Below are positions 1-10,829 of a stretch of 64,000 nt of DNA, one piece after another. The notes below the pieces were generated by a model, which was not told the origin of the DNA, did no database searches, and was given only the letters and a program-made list of their open reading frames with translations. The number at the start of each line of letters is the position of its first letter. Positions within the stretch are counted from its first letter, which is position 1. Source of the DNA: Durusdinium trenchii (Eukaryota; Sar; Dinophyceae; Suessiales; Symbiodiniaceae); the NCBI GenBank assembly GCA_963970005.1, contig CAXAMN010029083.1, forward strand, positions 103,037 to 167,036. The letters are read 5' to 3'. Made by a program: the position numbers and the translations under genes.

Positions 1-50
1 TTGCGGACTTGGCTGCAGCGGCTGCGCGATGCGCTGGCTCTCGGGTAGGG

Positions 51-430
51 GGTGAGATGGAGCTGCCCAGGGTGGTTTGGTGCAGTTTCTCATGCTCTTG
101 CCTTTGCCTCTGCTCTGTCCCACGACGCTTGTTTGTCTTCTTGTCAACCGAAAGCTCTGGTAGAAGATGACATAGACCTACTCAGGGTTGTTTTGCGCAC
201 TAGCCTCTCGTGCGCTTGCCTCTGCCTGTGCTCTGTCTGACAGCGCTTTTGTTTCTTTTTGTAAACCATTAGCTCTTCTAGGGGGTGAAATAGAACTACC
301 CAGAGTGGTTTTGTGCACGTGAACCTAACGCTCTCGTAGGGAATGAAATATACCTACCAAGGGTGGTTTTGTACCTCAGCTTATCGTGCTCATGCTTCTG
401 CTTGTGTTCTGTGAACCAAAAGTTCTCGAT
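51..430. repeat. Four degenerate tandem units (about 60-120 bp)
   Basis: Units begin near 51, 165, 283 and 341. Each starts with a variant of GATGAAATAGACCTACC followed by AGGGTGGTTTTGTGCAC. Complete units then carry a pyrimidine-rich tract of the CTTGCCTCTGCCTGTGCTCTG type and end in a variant of AACCAAAAGCTCT. The third unit is short. Short open frames over this block follow the repeat and are not genes. Confidence 0.7.
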
Positions 431-654
431 CATCCGCATATGTTTCCGCTTTGGTGCGACTCCGTGCTCGCTGTGCTCTGTCTCGCTAACTCTCTCGGTC
501 CCCGCCTGCGCTCCACCGTGCTCGACGGCTCTCCCGACCTTCGGTGTGCGCAATGCACACCCGGGCGGTCAGCCCCCTTCTTGCGAAGGATGCTGCCGGG
601 ACGCCCGAAGTCCCGGCCCCCGTCGTAAACGAGGGTGGGAGAGCGATGCTCCCC

Positions 655-905
655 CACAATCTGATAGCAGGGATAGGGAAAGAGACAGGGACAGCTACCG
701 ACAGATACCGCGACGGAGACAGAGGCCAAGGAGAGGGAAGAGAGAAAAACAGCGAGAGACGGCAAGAAAGTGAAAGACAGAGACACGAAAAAGAGAGAGA
801 GAGAGAAAGAGAGATACCAGGACGAAGACAGAGACAGGTACAGACAAAGAGAGGAAAGGGAAAGAGAGAATGAAACAGACAAAGCAAGAGCGACAGAGAA
901 GAGAA
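655..905. repeat. Purine-rich GA/GACAGA tract
   Basis: About 250 bases of almost pure A/G on the + strand, built from AGAGA and GACAGAGAC variants. It gives long Arg/Glu/Asp-rich frames on one strand and Ser/Leu-rich frames on the other, which explains the overlapping open frames here without any gene. Confidence 0.8.
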
Positions 906-1007
906 AGTGCCGTGCCCTACACACACCCTCTTTATGCGGCTTTTTTGGATCTTAAGGTTGGGTTCTCTGTCTCTCTCTTTCTCTTTTTTTGAGCCTTGGT
1001 GGGGTCT

Positions 1008-1200
1008 ATACTGACCAAAGTTTGGCCATAAGGTGCGCATCTTGGCACTAGGTTGGGCCAAATTGGGCCCATGTGGTGTATGTTGAGCACATCTTAAACC
1101 CATGTTGAAACTACGTTACACCTATGTTAGGCATATGTTCTCCTGAGTTGGGCCTATGTTGCCGTACGTTGGCGTACGTTGGCCCCATGTTGCAAACGGG
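1008..1200. repeat. Degenerate short repeat around CCATGTTG / GGGCCTATGTTG
   Basis: A run of 10-20 base near-repeats built on TTGGGCC, CCATGTTG, TATGTTGC and GTACGTTGGC. A related fragment in inverted sense (CCCAACATAGG) lies near 1450. It looks like a decayed minisatellite. Confidence 0.5.
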
Positions 1201-1243
1201 GCACCGGCCCTGCACATATCCCACACCCAAATAGGCCGGCGCC

Positions 1244-1949
1244 CGGCTGTCAGGCGTAAGCCTCATAAATCCGGCCAGGGGACCAAGGGGCCCCGACCTG
1301 GCCGTGTCCTCGCCGTAGGCATCTCTCCTCTCCGAAGGAGAGAGTGGAGTCCCGCCCCTGCCGCCGACCCCTGCGCAGTCCCGCGTTTTACAATGTTTTC
1401 TGCTTCTTGCATTTTTCCGGCTTTGTGGCTCAAGATGCGTCACCATGGCCCAACATAGGCTCAAATAATGCTGGAAATGCGTGCCGCACCGGGGTGCTTC
1501 GTCTGCATCGTGGGCGGCTGCTGGGCTCACGTCCACACCCACCACTACCACAACCACCACCACGACAACCACAACAACGAGAACAACCACAACGAGAACA
1601 ACCACAACAACAACAACAACAACAACAACAACAGCAACAGCAACAGCAACAGCAACAACAACAACAGCAGCAGCAGCAGCAGCAGCAGCAACAGCAACAG
1701 CAACAACAACGACAACAACAACAACAACAACAACCGCAACCTCAACAACCACAACAACAACAACGACGACAACAACAACGACAACAACAACAACAACCAC
1801 AACAACCACAACAACAACCACAACCCCCACAATAACCACAACCACCACAACCACAACAACAACCACGACAACAACAACAACAACTACAACCACAACTACA
1901 ACCACACTCCCCTTTGCTTGGGCCCCTGGCCGGCTGTCGGGCGTAAGCC
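1244..1949. repeat. Direct repeat pair flanking the CAA array
   Basis: The 19-mer CGGCTGTCRGGCGTAAGCC occurs at 1244-1262 and again at 1931-1949. Both copies are followed by an AT-rich TAAAT, and they lie on either side of the CAA microsatellite. The pair may mark an insertion or a local duplication that the microsatellite has since expanded within. Confidence 0.55.
1537..1907. repeat. CAA/CAC/CAG trinucleotide array
   Basis: About 370 bases of (CAN)n, mostly CAA with interspersed CAC, CAG, GAC and CGA. All three forward frames stay open (poly-Asn/His, poly-Thr, poly-Gln), as do the reverse frames (poly-Val, poly-Leu, Cys/Gly). That is the behaviour of a trinucleotide array, not evidence of a protein. 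Confidence 0.9.
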
Positions 1950-2002
1950 CTTAAATATGATACCTGTTCGACGTGTGAGTATTTTGCCACTATGGATTCA
2001 TT

Positions 2003-2728
2003 ATGGAGGTCATACTGTACAGACCGCACATATCAGTCGTTTTCCAGCTACGACGGATTATTCTGCATGCATTTTGTCAGACAAGCAAGCAAGATCAAAC
2101 GTTCAACACACATGCCCTGTGTACTGGTTCTTCCAGCTGCTTCCGTTTGCCAAGCCATCATTGTCTGCACCACGTTGCGCACCTTCCGCCTGCGTTGTCT
2201 TCACCTCTCGTCTTAACTTGTTACTGTACTGACTCGATCGTCGCGATGCGTTCGGTTCGCTCGCGTCGTTCGTATGCGTGGCCTGTCGTCTCACGCCAGG
2301 AGGAGGAGGAGTTCGAAGAGATTTCCATTTGTGAGCGATGCAAGGAGGCGATGTTCGGTCGAACAGGGAGACAAGGGCTGGGCTGCTCGGGGGCAGCTCG
2401 GTGCCTTTTGGAGGGGGACACCGTTTATGCCGAGGTTTCGGATGAGAATGATGAGGGGCAGAGGAAGAACGGATCCCATAGGGTCCAGGTACACTGCGGA
2501 TGGTCGAACGGAGGTGAGTTCGTACTTCCAGAGAATGGTCGAACGGGGGCCAAAGCACATCCGATTCGGATGGTGCTGGACCCTTTAGGGGATGTGTTTT
2601 TTTTGTTTTGCAATGAAAGGGCTCCGTGCCACCAGCTTTCCGACGAGGTTTTCACACGAAAGGACCCAGCCAGGGACCCCAAAGGCTTGATGTCCACCTT
2701 GCTGATGTTGAGCATCCTGGCATACTGA
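2003..2728 (+). other. Long open frame, possible exon(s), unrecognised
   Basis: A 241-codon frame is open through this GC-richer block. The most protein-like part (about 2296-2400) is an acidic run followed by CERCKEAMFGRTG, which contains a CxxC pair. No family is recognised, other frames are also partly open, and splice boundaries cannot be fixed. It is listed as a possible exon region only. Confidence 0.2.
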
Positions 2729-2769
2729 ATTAAGTCTAATTTAGTTTTAGTTTTAGTACCCAATCGATA

Positions 2770-2858
2770 ATGGGACTGGAATATTTACCTATATACATTG
2801 ACATCAACTTCAACCACCCCAACGTATGTAAATATGCCATATAAAATTAAATGAAGTG
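2770..2858. repeat. Dispersed repeat A, copy 1
   Basis: Shares GTATGTAAATATGCCATATA, the preceding AAC..AACCACCCC and an upstream GGAATAT with 9115-9217. Intervening bases differ by small indels. This is an interspersed repeat of unknown class with its second copy in the same orientation. Confidence 0.65.
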
Positions 2859-3092
2859 CTTGGGGATGCTTGGGGTATGTTTTAGTGCTCGAAAGTTTGC
2901 TACTAGCTTCATCTAGATTCTATAGATTCGTTGGAAGTGGCTGACCAGAAGCCTCCATTGAAGATGGTGGCCGCAAAAAGCCGACCGAACGGCTGGGAGG
3001 CAGGACCATGAAGAGATGACAAACAGTTTGCTCACAATATGGGCATGTTCAGAGACCCAAAAAACCATGAAAAGACTCATCCACTGCCACCA

Positions 3093-3295
3093 TGGCACAC
3101 ACTCAGATGTCCGTCCCTACGTCCAAACACGTCGCTTCGTCACCCCGAGTCACTCCCATCGCCCGAGGCAGGAGACGAAGCAAAGCTTTTGCTTTGCGAT
3201 GGGATGCACGGCACGTGTCTGTGGCCTCGGTCTGGCATGACGTCCCGGAACCGGCGCAAGGCTGCCGTACGAAAATGGATTCCCCAAGAAAGGTA
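3093..3295 (+). CDS. Candidate exon, unrecognised
   Basis: A GC-rich island open in two forward frames and ending at CAAGAAAG|GTATGT, a good GT donor. The preferred frame ends GMTSRNRRKAAVRKWIPQER, basic and helix-like. No family is recognised and no acceptor is assigned. Confidence 0.3.
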
Positions 3296-3676
3296 TGTCT
3301 CATGAATCAATGGCTCCCCACTTACTTACCACCCCACCAAACTACAGGTGGTTTCCACTTGCAAGAGGAGTCAAACAGTTTCTTGTGTTTTATTTACTTG
3401 GATGCCATAGGCTAAAGGTGACAATGCCCTTAAATCCATGCATCTTGACCACAAAACGCTGACGGTTTCCTGGGCCACGCACAACATGGTCCGTGGATCT
3501 GCTGTGTTTATTTCATAAGTTTCCACAGCCCTCCACTTTGGGTATCCTCGGTGCTTGATTTGGGTGTACGTTCTTCTCTTCGTTGCTGAGACACGGAAGG
3601 TTACCAAGTCCCTGATTGGCATCTTATTGGTATAGAGCATATAGAGCTACAGTTTTGACACCTGAATGCCACTTGG

Positions 3677-3931
3677 GTGTTCATTATGATAGACTTTTGT
3701 TCCCCGAACCTCCGAGCTCCGAAACACGACTCGGTGGACGAAGAAACACCGTCGTTTCTTCCAAGGCAATGCCACCTTCCATTACACCTGCGTAGGGCTC
3801 TCTGCAGTGTTGGACACTCAGCGTTTTCAGGGGACAAACACACTGTTCATGATGTTGCGGATGTTTTTTTGTTTGGAGGATTTGACGAGCGCCTGGCTCG
3901 TGGAAGACGAAAAGCGCACGACCTGGGGTCA
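3677..3931 (+). CDS. Candidate exon, unrecognised
   Basis: An open region ending at GGGGTCACG|GTATGT, a second canonical donor-like site in this neighbourhood. Two forward frames remain open, one of them containing DLTSAWLVEDEKRTTWG. The frame choice is unresolved and the function unknown. Confidence 0.25.
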
Positions 3932-4148
3932 CGGTATGTCAATCACGTGCAAAGTGGGTCCATCGTGTGTTGTTTGGTGTTGAGCAGCTTAGCGGTTTAA
4001 TGCGGCTTAGCCTTACAAGGTCTTTTGAGGTCCAACTTCTTGAGGTCCAGTAGCCGATAGTCCAAATTTGGGTGAGACCTCTGGAAGGGTTTGGAGCAAC
4101 ATGGAGTAAAAAAGGAAACACAGTAGAGAATAGTAGAGATATATATGA

Positions 4149-4254
4149 TATATCCCTAGGGCTCCAACCATATCCTCAGAAGGCGGGAACAGACCCCCCT
4201 GGCACCCCTCCCAAAGCACCTTCTGGCGATGTGATTGGAGCCCTATAGGGTATA
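4149..4254. repeat. MITE/introner-like hairpin element, copy 1
   Basis: Imperfect terminal inverted repeats of about 26 bases bound a 106-base unit: TATATCCCTAGGGCTCC near 4149 and its counterpart ending GGAGCCCTATAGGGTATA near 4254. An inner stem (AGAAGG / CCTTCT) follows. The left end closely matches a sequence near 10188-10215 in opposite orientation, so this is a dispersed family. Confidence 0.6.
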
Positions 4255-4259
4255 GTCAA

Positions 4260-5495
4260 CGTGCTTTGCCTGCACTCGGTCCCGCGGGGCACGTCTCAGG
4301 GCGGGCGGTGGGGGAGAGTTCGACCCTGCGACCACAAGGACCCCCCAAAACCACGGTTTTGTAGAGGAAAAGGGTCGAAGCCACCGGTCCATTCTCAGGT
4401 TCCATTTTAGTTTGCGATAGAGTTAAACTAAATATGCATCTTCAGTCTCGGAACGGAGCACCACAATTTCTCAAAGAATGTAAATAATTTGTAACCGCAA
4501 ATAACAAGTATATCAAACAGCACTGGGGGGGCTGGTCTCCCGCGACGCCTGTCGTTTGCGAGGCCTCGAGGCTCCTGGTTTTGCCCAGACTGCCTGGAGC
4601 GCGGCTTCGACGTGGACGCAAGAGGCACACGTGTCACTCAGCTTTCTGAAGATTCACCAACATGGGTGTGTTTCTGGAAGAAGGAAGTATCAAGATATGT
4701 GAAAGACTTTCTGACCACAACCCAATTGGTTGGGGGTTCCCTATTAAAAGATGCGCTAGCTAACAAAGTTGGACACAAAAGCCCATGCGTCACGTGAAAT
4801 GGTCCATAATATACGTGTTCTTTGTGTAGGTCACACCCCTGCAGCTCAAGTCATTTTCGGACCATCTCGACGGAAACAGCACCGAGCATGTTTCTTGGTT
4901 TTGGAGTATGTTTCCCAAAAACCGGCATGCCGAAAACGACCCACTTCTTGAGGTCCTTCGTTTTAGCCAGTTTCTGAGAGGCCACCGCGGCGGTGGCCGC
5001 GGCGTGCGCAGCGACGTGGCCGCGGTGACTTCCGTGCCGCGGGCGGAGACGGCGGTGGAGGCGCGCCTTGGATCCGAACGGTGGCCGGACAGCGAAGTCA
5101 AGCCGGACAGCGGACTCCTTTGAGGCCGATGTGTTGAAGAGCTGAGAATGGCAGCAATTTGAATGAAACCATTTAAAGTTTGTCAGAACAAGCCCTACTT
5201 GTGACATGCTCAGCTGCTTTGGAAGAGTTTTGGAGGTAATGTCACGTGCTTAAGGCTAGCCTAGTTACAATTCATTTTGTATTTCAACATGGCTTTGGCT
5301 CAACATCTCAACAACATTCAGGCACGATGCCTCATTCTAATGATCATGATCACGGATTCTGCACTGCAACACTGCAACCTGCAAACATGTTTGCTCGGAC
5401 GTACAGTTGTCCCAACGTGCAGCCCAATTCTCTCAGCAAGCGAAAGCGCCGGCGCGTGTGGTGGCGTGCTTGGACCACAGCCACCACACCCGGGC
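4260..5495. other. No gene recognised; GC-rich block at 4960-5130
   Basis: Mostly unremarkable sequence. The block 4960-5130 is very GC-rich and open on both strands; the reverse frame is Ala/Lys-rich (KLAKTKDLKK). A coding exon is possible, but neither strand nor frame can be chosen. Confidence 0.3.
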
Positions 5496-5500
5496 GGCCG

Positions 5501-7484
5501 ATGTCGGGGCTGCACCGCTTGGGCGTGGACGTGAACCCCTTTGGCTCCAAGTACCAGGAGCGCTTCGGCGGCCACGCGGCAGGGCAAGGCCAGAGGACGG
5601 CGATGGCACTCGAGTCGTGAGGTCGTGAGTGATGACCAACAGTTCCATGATCTTGCATAATCCCCCTTGACCCTTGTTGCAACAATCTGATTTATAAATC
5701 TTGTCCCCCAAACGAAGGTGGAGACTTTTTCCACCTGACAGGTTCCTTAAAGGATGTTTCTCCCTTGACGAGTTCAAACCCTGCTTTGTTCTCCGCTCCA
5801 GGACCTATACGAAGCCCTCCTACACGCTCTTCGTCACGGGCATCCCCGATGCCGAGTCCTCGGACAGCGTCCAGTCCGTCTTCGAGTACGACGACGGCTT
5901 CTTGCAGTGCCGGCCGGTGGGCCACAAGTCTCGGAGGACGCGGTGGGCCACAGGATCACACGCCGACCCCGAATATACTGTTTTTTTTTTTTTTTTCGAC
6001 TTGTCTAGACCTACTGGACATGATGCGCATGATGTCATATGATTCACCAACTTGCATGGCCGGGTCCTTAATTATCATAGCTGCAATGAGCTGGGAATTT
6101 CTTCAACCAGGATGGTCTTCGTGGACTACGATACGATTGAGCACGCCACGAAGGCCCTCCGAGCGCATCAGGGCTGGAAATGGGAGCCGGTCGACGAAGG
6201 GCTGAAGATTGACTATGACCAGGCGGGGCGCCTCTTGTGCATTTCGGCTCGATGTTCCCAAAAGCAGTGCTTCATGCGCTTCGTCTCGCCATATCATCAG
6301 ACCCCGTTAGCCTTCCAATTTGAAATTGGAAGGCTAACGACTTCCGAACATGTTCGCTTCAAGCGCCTTAACGTTGATCCTTCCGGACCAACGGGCATGT
6401 CCGAACGCTACAGTTCCAATACAAATTGGTACGTGGCCCCCAGAGAGAGACTCCCTGCATGTATATATCAGACATCTTCGCGCAGAAACAGAAGATGTGT
6501 TGGGATGGAAGAAGATACCGCAGGATGCGCGCCGGAAGCGGAACTGCGCTTTGGACCTGGGGCTTTACGAGAAGTTCTGGGCCATCGGCGAGCGGAAGCC
6601 ACCCCAGGCGTGGCGTGTTACGATGGGGTACGATGGGGTGAGGCGGCGAGGCGGTTGGTTTGAACATGTTTGAACATGTTTAAGAACTGTGGGGGGAGCT
6701 TTTGTGGAACAAAGAGATCCTGCTTGCTTTGAGATCCTGCAAAGCTTTGTTTGCCCAGGTGTATGAAACACTTCTCAAGACATCCCTGAAATCCCTCGCT
6801 AGCTTGAAGGAGAGCGAGAAGGAGATGTTCGCTCGCTTGAAGGCGGAAGCAGACCTTCCAAAGACCGAGTCCAAGATTTCAAAGGCACATGGCCAGGCGA
6901 GCAAAGGTCGGGGCACTGGCAGTTTGGGTGCCAAGATCCAAATCAAGAACAAGGAGCCCAAGGAGCCCAAGAACATGCTAGTTTGCTCGGACATGTTGGC
7001 TGGTTGGTGACACATTGAGTGATGGCTTGAACATGCTCGGGGCCCTTTGCGTTGGCCGGCCAGCTGGATAGCTCTTTCCAGTTGCCGGCCGTCCCAAGAA
7101 AGGTACCTCGGTGCCGGACTTGGGGGGAGTCTCTCACACCGCGGTCTGCCGGTGTGGGGCAAGGTTCGACCAGTCGCCCCCCACTTGCTGCGAAGTAGAC
7201 AGCGACACAGGCTATATACTCATGCATTTTGGACAATTGTTGGGCTTGGGAACTTAAGTTCTGAGACACCCAAGCAGGGATGGCGCCATGGCGCCATGAA
7301 TCCGTCTTCCCTCCGACGTCTTCTGTTTCGCGCGTCGCGCTCCCGTCCGCAGGAGACGGAGACGTCGGCGGCTGCACCGGGTGCGGCGACGGAGCCGGCG
7401 GCACCGAGTCTTCTTGTGAACTACAGCTCCGACAGCGAGGAGGAAGCTCCTGAGACTGCCACGAAGCGTCCGCGAGCGGAGTGA
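5501..7484 (+). CDS. RRM-domain RNA-binding protein, complete five-exon gene
   Basis: Inferred exons are 5501-5583, 5802-5936, 6111-6222, 6524-6607 and 7353-7484. They join in phase to 546 bases (181 residues plus stop), starting at MSGLHRLGV. Exon 2 carries the first RRM strand (TLFVTGIPD, RNP2-like). Exon 3 carries RMVFVDYDTIEHATKAL (RNP1-like strand and helix 2) and ends LKIDYDQ. Exon 4 is basic (DARRKRNCALDLGLYEKFW). The last exon is Ala/Pro-rich, then has an acidic SSDSEEE run and a basic end (TKRPRAE). The domain is nearest the single-RRM RBPMS/couch-potato or U1A-type folds, which suggests a nuclear mRNA-binding role. Introns begin GC, GA, GC and GC and end AG, with AG|G at both ends. 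All phases agree, which is strong support. The start Met is inferred, and an upstream exon cannot be excluded. Confidence 0.8.
6306..6338. repeat. Perfect 33-base palindrome inside intron 3
   Basis: Arms of 16 bases (GTTAGCCTTCCAATTT and its exact complement) are separated by a single G. It lies in the third intron of the RRM gene. A perfect palindrome of this length with almost no loop is unusual and would extrude as a cruciform or fold as an RNA hairpin. Confidence 0.9.
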
Positions 7485-7489
7485 GGACG

Positions 7490-8895
7490 GACGAGGCGGA
7501 GTGAGGACGGCAGTATCTGGAAGTCGGCTGGAAGAACGTGGAAGAGTTTGATGAAGAACCCCTGCATGGGATTGGACTCAAAGCTTTTGATCAAGCTGAG
7601 ATCGCCAAAGATGACGTTGTTTTCGTTCAGCCCTGTCAGTGAGGGGTTGGCCTGTCCAAAAGGTGAAGTCGGCAAAGCCAGCACCTCTTGAGAAACCTCT
7701 TCTCTGCGGCAGTTCATAGCGACGATCGACTGCCGAACGACTTGAAACGATGCATGACGTCTCGAACGTTGCGACGGCCGGCTGGAGCTAATTTGGACAT
7801 CTTTGGAACATGGCGATCGTTTCGGTCCGGACATGGAGGACCTGTGACCTGTGTCCGCCTGCCAAAAGGGAGTGATTCTGCAATGATATCATGCATGCCT
7901 CCGAAAAACCATCAACCACGAACAGACAGTTACTGCATGTTACTGCAGTTTAATACATGTTCAAAACATGTTAACTTGATGTGAAACTCGGTCTACGCAT
8001 CTTTTCCCCCAGGAGTTTTACATTTGGCCCTCAGCTTTTCGCTTCATCCAGGCCACTCCTCCACCGCGAGTCGCGGCGGTCGCGCGACCTCCGGCTGAGC
8101 ATGAGCAGAGGCTGAATGGAGGCGAGTCTCTGGGAATGAGAGGTTGGACGTGGTGTTCAGAGTCTTGGATATGGAGGCGGTTTTTGTTAGGTATGTCTAG
8201 CGGCCTGGGGATGGCCTCCAAACCTGCCAAAAAGAGATGGCCTCCATATGGGAGGCATATTTTTTGCCGTGTATGGTGCTTGTGGGGTCGGCTTATGGGG
8301 AGAGGGCAAAGATCCCACAAGATGCAAAATGTATACTGGATTGCTTGGGATCCGAACGACCCGCAAAAGTCCATTGCCTGCAGTGGGCCCATCATCCATC
8401 CCTTCAGATGAACACCTCCGGGAATTCCGTTTAGGCGCAAAAGCAGGAAATTCAGTCTATCTCCGTGAAGTGTTGCGGGCGCTGGGGATCAATGTCAAAC
8501 TGGATTCTGATTTCTCCATTCTTAAAACCCCCTTCGCCCGAAAGTCCCGTTTTGTTCCAAGACGATTTGGGGACCATGTCCTCACAGCGTCCACCCCAGC
8601 ATCCCCCAGCGTTTTTCTGCAACATCCTGTTTCAGCTCAGGTGCATCGGTCGAGACCCCCGAGCGCCCGGACGTCAACGAAAGACGCACGCCAAGGCGAC
8701 CATTCGTCGGGCAGGTTGGTCGGTGGGACCAGGATGACCGTGGAGATCTGTTTTCGCCCAGCGAATCGGGTCTTCGCAGGTGTGGGGTTTTGGGGTGAAA
8801 AACACCTTCACTGTGGGGCCTTGACACAGCACGGATGCGGTGAGATGCGGCACCGATGCGAACGAAGGTGGCGACGAAGACGGCTGTGATCCAGC
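7490..8895. other. No gene confirmed; long open frame 8248-8889
   Basis: A 213-codon forward frame covers 8248-8889. Its best segment is VLRALGINVKLDSDFS near 8470-8515, after CCGTGAAG. The rest is low in protein character and the opposite strand is also open, so this may be one short exon within non-coding DNA. No family is recognised. Confidence 0.25.
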
Positions 8896-8902
8896 ACTGT
8901 GC

Positions 8903-8940
8903 TACGTCAGACGGCCCGCATCTGTGGGCCGTTTGACGTA
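8903..8940. repeat. Inverted repeat, 15-base arms
   Basis: TACGTCAGACGGCCC at 8903-8917 and GGGCCGTTTGACGTA at 8926-8940 pair with one mismatch around an 8-base loop. This is a strong hairpin in otherwise non-coding DNA. Confidence 0.8.
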
Positions 8941-9114
8941 ACGATGCATGTGTGTAAAACTGTGTAAATAGGCAACGATTGCAGCTTTTGAGCAGCTGGG
9001 CTGCCAATTCAAACCTGAAATTGAATGACAGACCGTGCAACTGTTACAAAGCTGTCGGGTTGTGAAAGATGTCGGGGAGAGACTTCTTAAAGCCTCGACG
9101 TCCGGTCACCCATG

Positions 9115-9217
9115 AATATATACGGAATATGATATATGCGGATGCGGCTACATTAACAACTGAAACCACCCCCAATGCCAATGTATGTAAATATGCCATA
9201 TACGAACGGAGTGTTTA
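9115..9217. repeat. Dispersed repeat A, copy 2
   Basis: Matches 2770-2858 over GGAATAT, AACCACCCC and the long identity GTATGTAAATATGCCATATA. Directly downstream, ACGGAGTGTTTATG is itself duplicated (9207-9232). Confidence 0.65.
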
Positions 9218-9288
9218 TGAACGGAGTGTTTATGTTGAATCCTCACCTGGCCGCCTGGCCCCAAACTCGCCTCCGGATTTCACCGCCA

Positions 9289-9380
9289 GGGCTCGAGCAG
9301 CGCTGCCCTCGCAGCTGCAGTTGAGCGCGCTGGCGTGCTTGACGCCGGCCGTGGAGGCGTGTGGAACACCGTGGGAAGTC
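9289..9380 (+). CDS. Candidate exon, unrecognised
   Basis: A GC-rich island begins after CACCGCCAG|G, a good acceptor. Two frames are open: one reads ARAALPSQLQLSALACLTP, the other GSSSAALAAAVERAGVLDAG. Both look protein-like, so the frame cannot be decided. Confidence 0.35.
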
Positions 9381-9910
9381 TTTTCAGTTCAAGACCTGAG
9401 TTGAAGAAATAAACCCGGTATAATATGTATTAAGATTATTAGGTAACTCAGGTCCTGAGTTTGCTTACAGAAAGATGTATTTTCTCGCACTGGGTGTATC
9501 ATGGTGAATCCACCTCTGGGGAAAACATCGTATCCGGGCCTGTGTGGAGGGGCGCTTGAGAAGCCTTGCGGCAAGAGTGATGCTGTGCCTCTTGGTTGGT
9601 GGCCCAACGGAATCGCTGTGGTTCCATTTGGTGCTTTTAGACTCAATTTGATGAGGACACATGCGCAAGAAACTGGAAGAACATGGATCAAGATATCCTT
9701 AAGACACAGTATATACGTTCTGGTTTTGAGTGTCTCGGGCCACGATGACCACTGCGAAACCTCTGACCTCGCACGTCGTCGGGGCTGCTCCTTTCGTCGT
9801 CCGCGCTGAGTCCGCAGGTCCCGGCCTTTCAAGCCGCGTCCGCTCCTCGTGTGCCTCGGCGTCGGTCCAGAGGCATGGCGTCCGTCGGGGGGGGTGGAAA
9901 AGCATGTCAC

Positions 9911-9990
9911 GAAGAAGCTATTAGTAACAAGTGCCTCGCTAGTAGTAACAGGTGCCTTACTAGTAGTAACAAAGAAGCTATTAGTAACAA
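9911..9990. repeat. TACTAGTA-type repeat block
   Basis: Four to five near copies of GAAGCTATTAGTAACAA and CTAGTAGTAACAGGTGCC. This is one of at least nine blocks of the same motif family in the window; see 18331, 20918, 23021, 30206, 39091, 41723, 54557 and 56757. Confidence 0.7.
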
Positions 9991-10100
9991 AAACGTCAAT
10001 TCTGATACCAGGACCATCCTGTTTGGGTGTCCTGGCTGGACTACCCTGCACTACTCAGAATGGTTCCATTTGGACACCCATTGGATGGTCCATTTTAAAA

Positions 10101-10215
10101 GGCTCCAACATGCTCCAACCACCTCACCTCCGTTTTCGAAGGTGGTTGCGGTAGAATTTTGGGCCGGCGGTCTAACTACCCTCTGAGGATGTGGTTGGAG
10201 ACCTTAGGGATATTA
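10101..10215. repeat. MITE/introner-like hairpin element, copy 2
   Basis: Left end GGCTCCAACATGCTCCAACC (10101-10120) is partly complementary to the right end GAGGATGTGGTTGGAG followed by ACCTTAGGGATATTA. The right end, read in reverse, matches the left end of the element at 4149-4254. Confidence 0.5.
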
Positions 10216-10278
10216 CAATAACTCCCATTTGGATTGTAGAACCTCTTCATATGGGTTTGATGAATCAAGAGTCTATAG

Positions 10279-10396
10279 CACACTCTGACAATTGTATTCA
10301 GTTAACTCAGTTACCACGATGGGAANNNNNNNNNNGCGCTTTTTTCAAAAAACGGTGGCAGGCGTGGTGGTTGTGTCCTTTTTGGACATAGAGCCT
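10279..10396. repeat. Duplicated block, copy 1, interrupted by a 10-N gap
   Basis: Bases 10279-10325 repeat at 10830-10876, and 10336-10396 repeat at 11235-11294 with a single one-base indel. Between the two flanks, copy 1 has only the ten N at 10326-10335, whereas copy 2 has about 358 known bases. The gap therefore probably hides that same segment. Confidence 0.85.
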
Positions 10397-10829
10397 CACT
10401 AGCTCGGCGGCAGCAGCGTCAGCGCTGGAGGGTGGAAATGTGTATTTTCGAATGGTGTGAAGTCTGGATTGGAGGCCTGACAGAGCCAAGCGCTGGCTCC
10501 CATGCATCTCGAATTAGATCTGAGAACTCCGGTATGCGGGCTTGAGTTCTTCTTGCGGAAAGGTCATGTCACACGTCAAGAGGCAACTACATGCAAAATC
10601 ATGCAAAACCCTTGCAAGACGCTACAAAATTCTACAGAATTCAGTGGAGGAAAAGCTGCCGTGTTTGGGCCCGGCGGCCAATGCATCAGTTGATTCGATG
10701 GATGTGTCAATGATTTCCAGTGGAAATCCAGTGGTAGGTGGTAAGTTGAGGTGGGTGATTTCCTATGCAAAAACAGCGCCCCTGTGACGGGGATCACACT
10801 CAGCACCCGAATGGGACGGCTGAGCGAAA

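Noticed and set aside
1417-1434. CCGGCTTTGTGGCTCAAG resembling the 3' end of the dinoflagellate spliced leader
   Set aside because: Only the last eight bases match the leader (GGCTCAAG); the upstream part does not fit, so a retroposed leader relic is not supported.
1111-1905. 264-codon reverse frame of poly-Val/Ala and matching poly-Gln, poly-Asn, poly-Thr frames
   Set aside because: All frames on both strands are open only because of the (CAN)n array.
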